Shown: piece after piece, positions 25,368-34,900 of the stretch
How positions within the stretch are numbered: the first letter of the stretch is position 1
Layout: every line of letters starts with the position of its first letter
Origin: Piscinibacter gummiphilus
Lineage (GTDB): Bacteria > Pseudomonadota > Gammaproteobacteria > Burkholderiales > Burkholderiaceae_C
Assembly: GCF_002116905.1 (NCBI RefSeq)
Contig: NZ_CP015118.1
Coordinates: forward strand, 372,001 to 436,000
Length of the DNA stretch: 64,000 bases
Direction: 5' to 3'
Made by a program: the position numbers and the translations under genes
The notes under the pieces: generated by a model
The model's input: the letters and a program-made list of their open reading frames with translations, nothing else
Database searches by the model: none
Told to the model about the DNA's origin: nothing

Positions 25368-26804
25368 ATGAGCTTCGTCGAACGGCACGGCCTCTGGTCG
25401 GACGCGCAGCGGGATGCGGCCGCCGAGATCGCGGGCCGCATCGAGGCCGGCGACATCGAGGTGCTGCGTTTCGCGTTCCCCGACCAGCACGGCATCCTGC
25501 GGGGCAAGACGCTGATCGCGTCGGAGGCGGTGTCGTGCCTGTGGAACGGCGTGAACATGACCACCACGCTGCTCGCGAAGGACACGTCGCACAAGACCGT
25601 GTTCCCCGTCTTTTCGGCCGGTGGCGGCTTCGCGTTCGAGGGCATGCAGGGTGGGGCCGACTTCACCATCGTCGCCGACCCCACGACCTTCCGCATCCTG
25701 CCGTGGTCGCCGAAGACGGGCTGGGTGCTGTGCGACGCGATGATGGCCGACGGCCGGCCGTCGCCGCTCGGCACACGCCAGGTCCTGCAGCGCGCGGTGC
25801 GCCAGCTCGACACGCACGGCCTCGAGTTCGTGGCGGGGCTCGAGGTGGAGTTCCATGCGTTCCGGCTCGACCGCGAGAACCTCGCGCTCGCCGACTCAGG
25901 GCAGCCCGGCACGCCGCCCACGGTGTCGCTGCTGTCGCACGGCCACCAGTACCTCACCGAGCTGCGCTACGACCGCGTGGAGCCGCTGATGGAACTGCTG
26001 CGCACGAACCTGCAGGCGCTCGGCCTGCCGCTGCGTTCGCTCGAGGTGGAGTTCGGGCCGAGCCAGTTCGAGCTCACGTTCGGGCCCACGGCGGGCACGA
26101 CCCCGGCCGACACGATGGTGCTGCTGCGCAGCGCGGTCAAGCAGATCTGCCAGCGCCACGGCTACCACGCGACCTTCATGTGCCGCCCGCGCATCCCGAA
26201 CGTGATGTCGAGCGGCTGGCACCTGCACCAGTCGCTGCGCGAGCGCAGCACCGGTCGCAACGCCTTCGTGCCCACCGAACCGGGCGCGCCGCTCAGCCCG
26301 CTGGGCATGGCGTACCTGGGCGGGCTCAAGGCCCACGCGCGCGGCGCCGCGGCCCTCGCGAGCCCCACGGTCAACGGCTACCGCCGCTACCGCCCGATGT
26401 CCCTCGCGCCCGACCGCGCGAGCTGGGCGCGCGACAACCGCGGCGCGATGCTGCGGGTGCTCGGTGCGGTCGGCGATCCGGCCTCGCGCATCGAGAACCG
26501 CGTGGGCGAGCCCACCGCGAACCCGTACCTCTACCTCGCGTCGCAGCTCTTCTCCGGGCTCGACGGCATCGAGCGCCGGCTCGACCCGGGGCCGTCCGCC
26601 GATGCCCCGTACGAGACGCAGGCCGATCCGCTCCCGCGGTCACTCGGCGAGGCGATGCAGTGCCTGCGCGAGGACCCCGTCCTGCGCGAACAGCTGGGCC
26701 GCGGCTTCGTCGACTACCTGTGCCACATCAAGGACGCCGAGATCGCACGCTTCAACCTCGAGGTGACCGAATGGGAACACCGCGAGTACTTCGACCTGTT
26801 CTGA
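25368..26804 (+). CDS. Glutamine-synthetase-like ligase (gamma-glutamylation type)
   Basis: 478 residues from ATG 25368 (GAAGGG upstream; ATG 25362 stops at once). Metal-binding Glu residues appear in GLEVEFHAF and LEVEFGPSQFELTF, the active-site His in SSGWHLHQSL, and ATP/phosphate residues in RRYRPMS...DNRGAML and RIENRVGEPTANPYLY. It lies in the GlnA/PuuA superfamily but outside true nitrogen-assimilating GS. Relatives in catabolic clusters (PuuA, IpuC, aniline-dioxygenase-linked GS-like proteins) join glutamate to an amine before oxidation. Eleven bases after the Rieske gene, it probably activates that oxygenase's substrate. This is inference from context. Confidence 0.85.
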   Translation: MSFVERHGLWSDAQRDAAAEIAGRIEAGDIEVLRFAFPDQHGILRGKTLIASEAVSCLWNGVNMTTTLLAKDTSHKTVFPVFSAGGGFAFEGMQGGADFTIVADPTTFRILPWSPKTGWVLCDAMMADGRPSPLGTRQVLQRAVRQLDTHGLEFVAGLEVEFHAFRLDRENLALADSGQPGTPPTVSLLSHGHQYLTELRYDRVEPLMELLRTNLQALGLPLRSLEVEFGPSQFELTFGPTAGTTPADTMVLLRSAVKQICQRHGYHATFMCRPRIPNVMSSGWHLHQSLRERSTGRNAFVPTEPGAPLSPLGMAYLGGLKAHARGAAALASPTVNGYRRYRPMSLAPDRASWARDNRGAMLRVLGAVGDPASRIENRVGEPTANPYLYLASQLFSGLDGIERRLDPGPSADAPYETQADPLPRSLGEAMQCLREDPVLREQLGRGFVDYLCHIKDAEIARFNLEVTEWEHREYFDLF

Positions 26805-26808
26805 CACC

Positions 26809-27132
26809 ATGCCCGCCATCCACTACATCCTGAAGGACGGCGCGGTGCGCACCGTCGACGTCCGCGACGGCCTTTCCGTGATGGAGGCGGCGGTGCACGC
26901 GAACGTGCGGGGCATCGACGCCGAGTGCGGCGGCTCGTGCGCCTGCGCGACGTGCCATGTGTACGTCGCCGAAGCCGACCTGGACCGCCTGCCGCCTCCC
27001 GACGAACTCGAGGCCGAGATGCTCGACGCGGTGGCCGCCGAACGCCGCCCGACCAGCCGGCTCTCGTGCCAGATCATCATCGGCCCCGCGCTCGACGGCC
27101 TGACCGTCGAGGTGCCGGCCACGCAGTCGTGA
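26809..27132 (+). CDS. [2Fe-2S] ferredoxin, adrenodoxin/plant type
   Basis: 107 residues. The cluster ligands are ECGGSCACATCH (C-x4/5-C-x2-C) plus the distal Cys in SRLSCQIII, the pattern of adrenodoxin-like ferredoxins that serve P450 or Rieske oxygenases. It starts four bases after the ligase gene and its stop overlaps the reductase start. It should shuttle electrons from the reductase at 27129 to the oxygenase at 24034. Confidence 0.93.
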   Translation: MPAIHYILKDGAVRTVDVRDGLSVMEAAVHANVRGIDAECGGSCACATCHVYVAEADLDRLPPPDELEAEMLDAVAAERRPTSRLSCQIIIGPALDGLTVEVPATQS

Positions 27133-28370
27133 GCGCACGCACGCTGGTGATCGCGGGGGCGTCGTGCGCGGGCGTGCAGCTCGCCGCGTCCGCGCGCGAG
27201 ATGGGTTTCGACGGCCCCATCGTGATGGTGGGCGACGAACCGCACCTGCCGTACCAGCGGCCGCCGTTGTCGAAGGGTGTGCTGAATGGCCGGACCGCGG
27301 TCGACCAGATCGGCCTGCGTGGCCCGGCCTTCTACGACGAACAGCGCATCGAGCTGCTGCTGGGCCGCCGGGCGGTCGCGCTCGATGTCGCCGCGCGCCG
27401 TGTCACGCTCGACGACGGGTCGGCGCTGGCCTACGACCACCTCGCCATCACCACCGGCGCCCGGGCGCGTGTGCTGGCGTTGCCGGGTGCCGCGCTGGAC
27501 GGGGTCTTGAGCCTGCGCTCGCTCGACGACGCGCTCCGAATCGCCGGGGAACTCGGCCGGGTGCGCCGCGTGTGCGTGATCGGCGGCGGGTTCATCGGCC
27601 TGGAGACCGCTTCGGCGCTGACGGCCCGTGGCATCCACGTCACGGTGGTCGAGACCCAGACGCGGCTGCTGCCGCGCAGCTTCACGCCGCGCCTGTCGAA
27701 GTACATCGCCGACGTGCACTGGCACCGCGGCGTGAACGTGCTGTGCGGGCGAGGGGTGCGCGCCTTCCTCGGCACGTCGCGGGTGGAAGCCGTCGAACTC
27801 GACGACGGCCACCGTGTCGAATGCGACCTGGTCGTCACCGGCATCGGCGTGATCCCGAACACCGAGTGGGCCCGTGCGGCCGGCCTGCCAGGCGACCGCG
27901 ACGGGGCACTGCTCGTCGACACCCGGGGCCACACGCCCGTCCCCGGCGTGCTGGCCGCGGGCGACTGCGTGGCGATGCCGAGCCCGTTCACCGCCCGGCC
28001 AGGCCGGCCGGTGCGGCTCGAGTCCATCCAGGCCGCCAACGATGGCGCCCGTGCGGCCGCGGCCACGCTGGTGGGCCGCGATGCACCGTGCGTGGCGGTG
28101 CCGTGGTTCTGGAGCGAACAGCACGACCTCAAGCTGCAGATGACCGGCCTCGGCGAGGCCTCCGACACACTCGTGCTGCGCGGTCGTCCGGATGACCACC
28201 GCTTCACGGCGTTCCACCTGCGCGACGGCCGCGTCGCCGCAGCACACTCGGTGAACCGGCCGGCCGAACACCTGCTGAGCCGCAAACTCGTGGCGGCCGG
28301 CGTGGCGATCGATGCCGAACGGCTCGCCGACGAATCCTTCGACCTCAAGTCGACGCTCGCACCTGTCTGA
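27129..28370 (+). CDS. NAD(P)H:ferredoxin reductase, FAD-dependent
   Basis: 413 residues from GTG 27129, which overlaps the ferredoxin stop (GTGA). The FAD-binding start is VIAGASCAGVQLA, the NAD site CVIGGGFIGLETA (about 152-164), and the second FAD motif PGVLAAGDCVA. A C-terminal reductase domain (about 320-400) is typical of oxygenase-coupled reductases such as BphA4/putidaredoxin reductase. It is the last gene of the Rieske operon and ends four bases before the convergent amidohydrolase stop. Confidence 0.93.
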   Translation: MSARTLVIAGASCAGVQLAASAREMGFDGPIVMVGDEPHLPYQRPPLSKGVLNGRTAVDQIGLRGPAFYDEQRIELLLGRRAVALDVAARRVTLDDGSALAYDHLAITTGARARVLALPGAALDGVLSLRSLDDALRIAGELGRVRRVCVIGGGFIGLETASALTARGIHVTVVETQTRLLPRSFTPRLSKYIADVHWHRGVNVLCGRGVRAFLGTSRVEAVELDDGHRVECDLVVTGIGVIPNTEWARAAGLPGDRDGALLVDTRGHTPVPGVLAAGDCVAMPSPFTARPGRPVRLESIQAANDGARAAAATLVGRDAPCVAVPWFWSEQHDLKLQMTGLGEASDTLVLRGRPDDHRFTAFHLRDGRVAAAHSVNRPAEHLLSRKLVAAGVAIDAERLADESFDLKSTLAPV

Positions 28371-28374
28371 CGGT

Positions 28375-29820
28375 TCAGCAGCCCGCGCAGCCCCAATGGC
28401 CGCGCACCGCCTGGTGCAGCCGTTCGATGGCGGGCCGGTCCGGGGGCGACACCCGCTCCACCTCGCGCGCCTCGGCGAGCAGGGCCGCTTCGAGCGCCGG
28501 CAGGTCGACACGGCTGCAGGCAGCCTCGTGCACCACGGTGCGGCCCGCCACGACAAGCCGGTGCACGTCGCGCCGGGTTGCCCGCCCCACCAGCAGGTCC
28601 AGCAGTGCCGGCCGGTCGTCGGTGATGCGGTCGCGGGTCGAGTGGCGCGTGTCGAGCACGAGCAGGTCGGCGGGTGCACCTTCGGCCAGCACGCCCCCGC
28701 CGTCGGGGCCGGTGACGGTGGTGCGCCCGTGCACGCACGCGGCGCGGAAGAGGTCGGCGAAGGTGAAGCGCCCCCGACGGTCGCTCGCGGCCAGCAGGTG
28801 CCAGGCGAGGCGAAGTTCGCGCAGCATGTCCTCGTCGTCGTCGAGGCTCATGCCGTCGAGCCCGAGGCCGAAACACACGCCGGCGTCGAGCAGGCGGGTC
28901 CATGGCGGCACGCCCGAGCGGAGCCGCAGGTTCGACGAGACGTTCACGCTTATCGTCACGCCGCGCCGGGCCAGCAGCCGGCAGTCCGCATCGTCAAGCC
29001 AGACGGCGTGCGCGAGCGTGAGGCGCGGGCTCAGCAGCCCGATGTCGTCGAGGTGGTGCAGCAGGCCGCCCGGGTGTTCGGCGTCGGCCCACGCACGCTG
29101 GCGTTCCGTCTCGAAGAGGTGCATGTGCACGCACCGGCCGGTGTCGGCACTGGCGCGGGCGATGGCCGCGAGCGTGGTGTCGTCGACCCATTGCGGGCCC
29201 ACCGGGCCGTACTGCACCGAAAAGCAATCGTGTTCCAGCCGCGCGATGGCGTCGACCAATGCGAAGTTCTCGGCCGTGGTGCGCGCGGGCGTGCGCATGC
29301 GCTTCACGCGTGCATGGTCCCCGTCGGGCAGGCGCGCGAGCAGTGGCTCGATCGGTCCGTACACCACGCCGTTGCGGCCGGCGAACGGCACCGCGAAGGC
29401 CACGCGCACGCCCACGTCGCGGGCCGCGCGGGACACCCCCTCGGCCTCCTTCAGAAGCGCCGTGCCGTCCTGCGTGTTGTGGCAGTGGTTCGCCACCGCG
29501 ATGCCCCCTTCGGCCATGCGGGCGAAGCCCACCGCGGCGCGCAGGTAGGGATCCACGCGCGGCTCGTACGCCAGTTCGGGCAGCCACGTCTCGAGCGACT
29601 GGTCCCGCGCGCCGAAGGCGAGGGTGCGCAGGCCGCGGCCGTGGTCGTGCGCGTTGGCGAGTGCGGGCAGCGCGACGAGGTGGCGTGCGGCAGCGGGCAC
29701 CTGCGGCAGCGCTTCGATGCGCGCGATGCGGCCCTCGCGCAGGTGCAGCCGAGACGGCCCGAGCGGCGCCTCGGCGCCGGGCCGCGCGAACACGTGCGCG
29801 ACCTCGATCGTGTTGTTCAC
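28375..29820 (-). CDS. Amidohydrolase, TrzA/cytosine-deaminase-like
   Basis: 481 residues from GTG 29820, overlapping the SDR stop (GTGA). A TIM-barrel metal hydrolase with PALANAHDHGRGL (HxH), HMHLFETE, LAHAVWLDD and GLDGMSLDDDEDM supplying the usual His, His, His, Asp ligands. The group deaminates or dechlorinates heterocycles, or hydrolyses cyclic amides; the substrate is not evident. It forms a two-gene operon with the SDR upstream and converges on the Rieske operon, suggesting a shared pathway. LysR at 30806 is the likely regulator. Confidence 0.82.
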   Translation of the reverse strand: MNNTIEVAHVFARPGAEAPLGPSRLHLREGRIARIEALPQVPAAARHLVALPALANAHDHGRGLRTLAFGARDQSLETWLPELAYEPRVDPYLRAAVGFARMAEGGIAVANHCHNTQDGTALLKEAEGVSRAARDVGVRVAFAVPFAGRNGVVYGPIEPLLARLPDGDHARVKRMRTPARTTAENFALVDAIARLEHDCFSVQYGPVGPQWVDDTTLAAIARASADTGRCVHMHLFETERQRAWADAEHPGGLLHHLDDIGLLSPRLTLAHAVWLDDADCRLLARRGVTISVNVSSNLRLRSGVPPWTRLLDAGVCFGLGLDGMSLDDDEDMLRELRLAWHLLAASDRRGRFTFADLFRAACVHGRTTVTGPDGGGVLAEGAPADLLVLDTRHSTRDRITDDRPALLDLLVGRATRRDVHRLVVAGRTVVHEAACSRVDLPALEAALLAEAREVERVSPPDRPAIERLHQAVRGHWGCAGC

Positions 29821-30608
29821 AACGCGGCCCAGCCGCCGTCCACCGGCAGGTCGACCCCGGTGATCTGGCGTGACACGTCGGACGCGAGGAACAGGCACGC
29901 ATTTGCGACGTCGGTCACCGTGGTGATGCGGCGCAGCGCGTACTCCTCGGCGTGCCGCACCTCGGCCTGTGCCTCGTCGAGCCCGAACTTCGTCATCGCG
30001 TCGGGGATCCACTTCTTGCGGAAGCGTTCGTCGTCCACCATGCCCGGGGCCACGAAGTTGACGTTGATGTTGTGCGGGCCGGCCTCGATGGCGGCCGACT
30101 TGGTCACGCCGCGCAGGCCCCACTTCGAGGCCGAGTACGCCATGCGCCCGGCGCGGGCGCGCATGCCGTAGGTGCCACCCACGTTGACGATCTTCCCGTA
30201 GCGGCGCGCGATCATGCGCGGCAGCACCGCCCGCATCGTGTTGAAGCAGCCGAGCAGGTTCACCTGCATCGTGTGCTCGAACTCGTCGGGTGACGTGTTC
30301 CAGGTCGCGTCGCCGATGGGGCCGGTGTCGCTCGCCACGTTGATCAGTGCGTCGATCTGCCCGAAGTGCTGCACGGCCAGCTCGGCCATGCGGTCCGTCT
30401 CGGCCGGCTTCGTGATGTCGCAGCGCACCGGCAGCGCGAGGCCGCCGTTGCCCTCGGTCTTCATCGCGATGGCCTCGATGGCATCGAGGTCGCGGCTCGC
30501 GAGCACGAGTTTGCAGCCTTCCTTCGCGAACGCGAGGGTGATGGCCGGGCCGAGGCCCTTGGCCGGTCCGGTGATGACGACGACTTTGCCGCGCAAGCCG
30601 AGATCCAT
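29817..30608 (-). CDS. Short-chain dehydrogenase/reductase, GGT subfamily (copy A)
   Basis: 263 residues from ATG 30608 with GGAG eight bases upstream. The Rossmann motif is TGPAKGLGPAI and the active site YSASK. The catalytic Ser, thirteen residues before the Tyr, is Gly within NVGGTYGM, with a Thr next to it. It ends SRQITGVDLPVDGGWAAL. It is closely similar along its whole length to the 263-residue SDR at 60771 and shares the GGT feature with the two at 43610 and 53203. It is expected to oxidise or reduce an alcohol/ketone with NAD(P); the substrate is unknown. It is divergent from the LysR gene. Confidence 0.88.
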   Translation of the reverse strand: MDLGLRGKVVVITGPAKGLGPAITLAFAKEGCKLVLASRDLDAIEAIAMKTEGNGGLALPVRCDITKPAETDRMAELAVQHFGQIDALINVASDTGPIGDATWNTSPDEFEHTMQVNLLGCFNTMRAVLPRMIARRYGKIVNVGGTYGMRARAGRMAYSASKWGLRGVTKSAAIEAGPHNINVNFVAPGMVDDERFRKKWIPDAMTKFGLDEAQAEVRHAEEYALRRITTVTDVANACLFLASDVSRQITGVDLPVDGGWAAL

Positions 30609-30641
30609 GGTCGATGCTCCCTGTTCGTGATGTGGTCCGCT

Positions 30642-30654
30642 GTTGTCCGACAAC
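30642..30654. promoter_or_regulatory. GTTGTC-C-GACAAC dyad between divergent SDR and LysR genes
   Basis: A perfect 6-1-6 inverted repeat 34 bases upstream of the SDR start, in the 197-bp divergent gap. LysR regulators typically bind dyads in such shared promoter regions. No other gene is seen in the gap. Confidence 0.45.
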
Positions 30655-30805
30655 TGGCACCTCGCTTGCTTGAAGGAACCCGCGTCTGCCGCGTGAGTGC
30701 CCCTTCTGGTGCGTGTGTGCGGTGATCACGTTAGTGGATCGCCGTTCAGCTGTGGGGTGCCAAATTCGCGCGGGTGCGTTGACTTTCGTGTTCGAGGAGT
30801 ACCCC

Positions 30806-31807
30806 GTGGCCTTGAGAAACATGCGCGTCTGGCGCTACCTGGAAGAAGTCGCCCGAGTCGGGTCCGTCCGGCAGGCCGCCGAACGGCTTCATGTCACCCC
30901 GTCGGCGCTGCTGCGCCGCATCCAGGACGTGGAGTCCGACCTCGGGGCCGCGCTCTTCGAGCGCACCTCCTCGGGGGTGCAGCTCACGGCCGCCGGCGAG
31001 ATCTTCATCGGCTGGATCAAGAACCAGAACGCCGACCTGCGCCGCGTCTATTCGCAGATCGAGGCCTTGAACGGCCTGCGTCGCGGCGAGATCCGCATCG
31101 CGGTGAGTCAGGCGGTGGCGCGCGGCTTCCTGATGAAGGAGATGATCGAGTTCCGCGCTAAACACCCGCTCGTGAAGCTGTCGATCACGGTGTGCGACCA
31201 CACCACGGCCATGCGCCACCTGCTCGCCTACGAGGCCGACCTGATCCTCGTGTTCCGGCCGCCGCATGCGGCCGAGCTGCAGCCGGTGATGTCGATCGGG
31301 CAGGGCATGGTGGCCGTGATGGCGCACGACCACCCGCTTGCCGCGAAGGCCCGCCTGCGCGTGCGCGACTGCCTGATGTACGACCTCGCGCTGCCCGAGC
31401 CGAGCTACTCGGGCCGCGAACTCATCGACCAGATCCTGGCCCGCGGCTCGGTGCAGCCGAACCCGGTGATCGAGTCGAACTCGTTCGACCTGCTGGCCGA
31501 CATGGTCAAGGGCACCGAGGTCATCAGCTTCCAGGTCGACATCGGGGCGAGCCGCTGGCGCGAGGACCCCGAGCTCGCGGTGCGTCCCATCGACGAGGCC
31601 GACGGCGCCCATGGCCCGCTGGTGCTGGGCCAGCTCAAGGGCCGCACGCTGCCGCTGCCGGCCGCGCGGTTCGCCGAGCAGCTGGCGCGCCGGCTCGACG
31701 AGATGCGCTCGCTGCCGATGGACGAGGCCGCCGCGCGGGCGCTTCACACCGCCAAGGCGACACGGTCCAAGGCCACCGAGGCCGAGACCGAGGACGAACT
31801 CGACTGA
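30806..31807 (+). CDS. LysR-family transcriptional regulator
   Basis: 333 residues from GTG 30806, chosen for GAGGAG six bases upstream; the open frame before it has no site. The HTH is at about 8-65 (ARVGSVRQAAERLHVTPSALLRRIQDVE, LFERTSSGVQLTAAG). An effector domain (about 95-300) and a charged C-terminal tail (TKATEAETEDELD-like) follow. It is probably an autoregulated activator of the divergent SDR-amidohydrolase operon. The co-inducer is unknown. Confidence 0.9.
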   Translation: MALRNMRVWRYLEEVARVGSVRQAAERLHVTPSALLRRIQDVESDLGAALFERTSSGVQLTAAGEIFIGWIKNQNADLRRVYSQIEALNGLRRGEIRIAVSQAVARGFLMKEMIEFRAKHPLVKLSITVCDHTTAMRHLLAYEADLILVFRPPHAAELQPVMSIGQGMVAVMAHDHPLAAKARLRVRDCLMYDLALPEPSYSGRELIDQILARGSVQPNPVIESNSFDLLADMVKGTEVISFQVDIGASRWREDPELAVRPIDEADGAHGPLVLGQLKGRTLPLPAARFAEQLARRLDEMRSLPMDEAAARALHTAKATRSKATEAETEDELD

Positions 31808-31905
31808 GCGTTTCCGAAAGCGTGGCGAGGCCGCGCGGAAACGGCGACACGCGCCGGCCCGGGGCTGCCTAGGATGGGCCTTCGATCCACACGAAGGTCC
31901 GTGCC

Positions 31906-34900
31906 GTGTCCCCGTTCTGTTCCCATTGCCAGGAGGTCGGTGCCCTCGGCCGCCGCGGCTTCCTGACGTTCGGCGGTGCACTCGCCGCGGGCCTCGCCAC
32001 CGACTTCGCCTGCGCGGCGCCGGCCGAGCCGTTCGATGCCCCGCTCGACGAACAGGCCGAGTGGGGCGACTCCCCCGTCGTGCTGACCCAGGGCACCAAC
32101 CTCGCGATCGCACTGTCGCCGGACGGGCGCACGCTCGCGATGGACCTGCAGGGCCTGCTGTGGGCGCTGCCGCGCGAAGGGGGCCCCGCGCGCCGCCTCA
32201 CCGGTTACCTGCACGACGTGGCCCGGCCCGACTGGTCGCCCGACGGCACCACGCTCGTGTTCCAGTCCTACCGCGACGGTAGCTTCCAGCTGTGGACGGT
32301 GGGCGCGGACGGGCGGGGCCTGCGCCAGCTCACGCGGGGCGAGGCGGACTGCCGCGAACCGCGCTGGTCGCCCGATGGCCGCGAGATCGCCTTCGCGACC
32401 GACCGCGACGGGCGGTACGCGGTGCACGCGCTCGACGTCGCGAGCGGCCGCACGCGGGTGCTGGCCGACACCGGTGGGCAGGACGCCGAACCCGTTTGGT
32501 CGCCCGACGGCGTCCGGGTCGCCTTCGCGAGCAGCGGCCGCATCCTGTCGGTCGGGGTGCTCGGCGAAGCGGTGTCCGGCGTGCGGGTCGAGGCCGAGGG
32601 GCCGGGGGCCAGCGCACCGGCCTGGTCGCCCGACGGCCGGCTGAGCTGGCGTTCGGTCGCCGGCACGCCGCGCGACATCCGCGAGAGCCGCCTCGTCGTG
32701 GCGGGCATTCCCGTCACCGACGTGGCCGAGGACGTGTTCCCGCTGCCCGCCGTCTGGCTGTCGAAGGACGAGCTGCTCTACACCGCCGATGGTGGCATCC
32801 ACCACTGGCGCCGGGACCAGGGCCGCGTCGGCCGGGTGCCGTTCGCGGCCACGGTGCGGGTCACTGCGAACCGGCCCGCCGCACGGCGACGCCGCGATTT
32901 CGACAGTGCGGCGCCGCGGCGCGTGAGGGGGATCTCGTTCCCGGTGCTGTCGCCCGATGCGGGGCGGGTCGCGTTCACCGCACTGGGCCAGCTGTGGGTG
33001 CTGACCGTCGGGGACCCGCACCCGAGCCGCCTCACGTCGGACACGAGCGCGAAGCTCGGCCCCGCATGGTCGCCCGACGGGCGTTCGCTGGTGTACGCCT
33101 GCGACCGCGGCGGCTCGATGCAGCTGTGGCGCCTGGACGTGACGGGCGGCGAGGCCCGCCAGCTCACCTTCGCTGACAAGCCGCTGAAGCAGGCGGCCTG
33201 GTCGCCCGATGGCCGCACCATCGCCTGCGCGAGCGAGGACGGCTGGCTGTGCCTCGTCGATCCGGACTCCGGTGTGCTGCGCCGCGTGGCGCGGCAGACC
33301 GTGTGGTCGGGGCGGCCGAGCTGGTCGCCCGACGGCAGCCGGCTCGCGCTCGCCGCGGTGCGGCCGCTGTCCGCGCGGTACCGCGAGAGTTTCACCGCGA
33401 TCCTCGTCGTGCACCTCGCCACCGGCGCGATGCGCTACCAGCTGCCCGCGCCCGGGACCTCGCTCGACGTGCGCAACGTCAACGGCCCGCTGTGGTCGGC
33501 CGACGGACGCCACTTCATCTACACGCTCGGCGGCACGCCGTGGCGCTCGCCCATCGAGGCCGATGGCACGCTGCGCGGCGCCCCCGAACCGCTGGGCGAC
33601 GACACGGCCGACGCCCTCAGCCAGAGTGGGGACGGGAAACACCTGCTCTACCTGTCGAACGGCACGCTGCGCCTGCGCGACCTGGTGTCGGGCACCACCC
33701 GCGACGTGCCGTTCGGCCTGCGCTGGCAGGTCGCGCGCCCGGAGGGCGTGACGGTGGTGCACGCCGGCCGCCTGTGGGACGGCGTGGCCGACACGTGGCG
33801 CACCGACGTCGACGTGGTGATCCATGGCCACCGCATCGCGGTCGTCGAGCCGCACCGTGCCCACCGGCCCGGGGTGCGTTGGATCGACGCGAGTTCGCAG
33901 ACGGTGATGCCCGGCCTCGTCGACATGCACACCCACCGCGAGATGGGCATCCAGTTCGGTGCACGCGAGCCGCGCCTCTTCCTCGCCTACGGCATCACCA
34001 CGACGCGGGGCCTGAGCGACAACGCCTACCTCGCGCTCGAGAACAAGGAGTCGGTCGACTCGGGCCGCCGCGTGGGCCCGCGGCATTTCGGCACGGGCGA
34101 GGCGCTCGACGGGGCCCGCGTGTTCTACGACGGCATGCACCCGGTGCGCGATGCATCGCAGCTGGTGCGCGAGTTCGAGCGCGCCCGCGCGCTCGACTAC
34201 GACCTGCTCAAGACCTATGTGCGCCTGCCGCTCGACCTGCAGGCACGGGCCGTGCGCATCGCGCAGCGTCTGGGTGTTCCGATCACCTCGCACTACCTGT
34301 TCCCGGCCGTGGCCTTCGGCGCGCCGGGGCACGAGCACATGGGGGGCACGAGTCGCTTCGGCTACTCGCGCACGGGCAGCATGCTCGGCGTGGGCTACCA
34401 GGACGTCGTCGCGATTGCCGGCGCGAGCCGCAGCTTCCGCGTGCCGACGATCTTCGGGCTCGAGGGATTGCTCGGCGACACGCCGGACGAGGTGCTCGCC
34501 GATCCCCGCGTGCAGGTGCTGATGCCGCCCGACGAACGCGCGCCGCTCGAACGCGCTGCGCGCGGCGGCCCGAGCCGGCCGGTGCGGATGGTGGTCAACC
34601 AGGTCAAGACGATCCTCGCGCAGCAGGCCGCGGGCGTGACCATCGTGTGCGGCAGCGACTTCCCGATCGTGGCGCCGGGCCTGAGCCTGCACCTGAACCT
34701 GCGGGCGATGGTGAAACACGGCATGCGGCCGGTGGACGCGCTGCGCACCGCCACAGCGAACGCCGGCCGGGTGCTGGGGCACGACGTCGGGACTCTTGTG
34801 CGGGGACAACTCGCCGACCTCGTGTGTGTCGACGGCAATCCGCTCGAGGACATCGGCGATGCGTCGCGGGTGCGGCGCGTGATGGTGGGTGGGGTGGACC

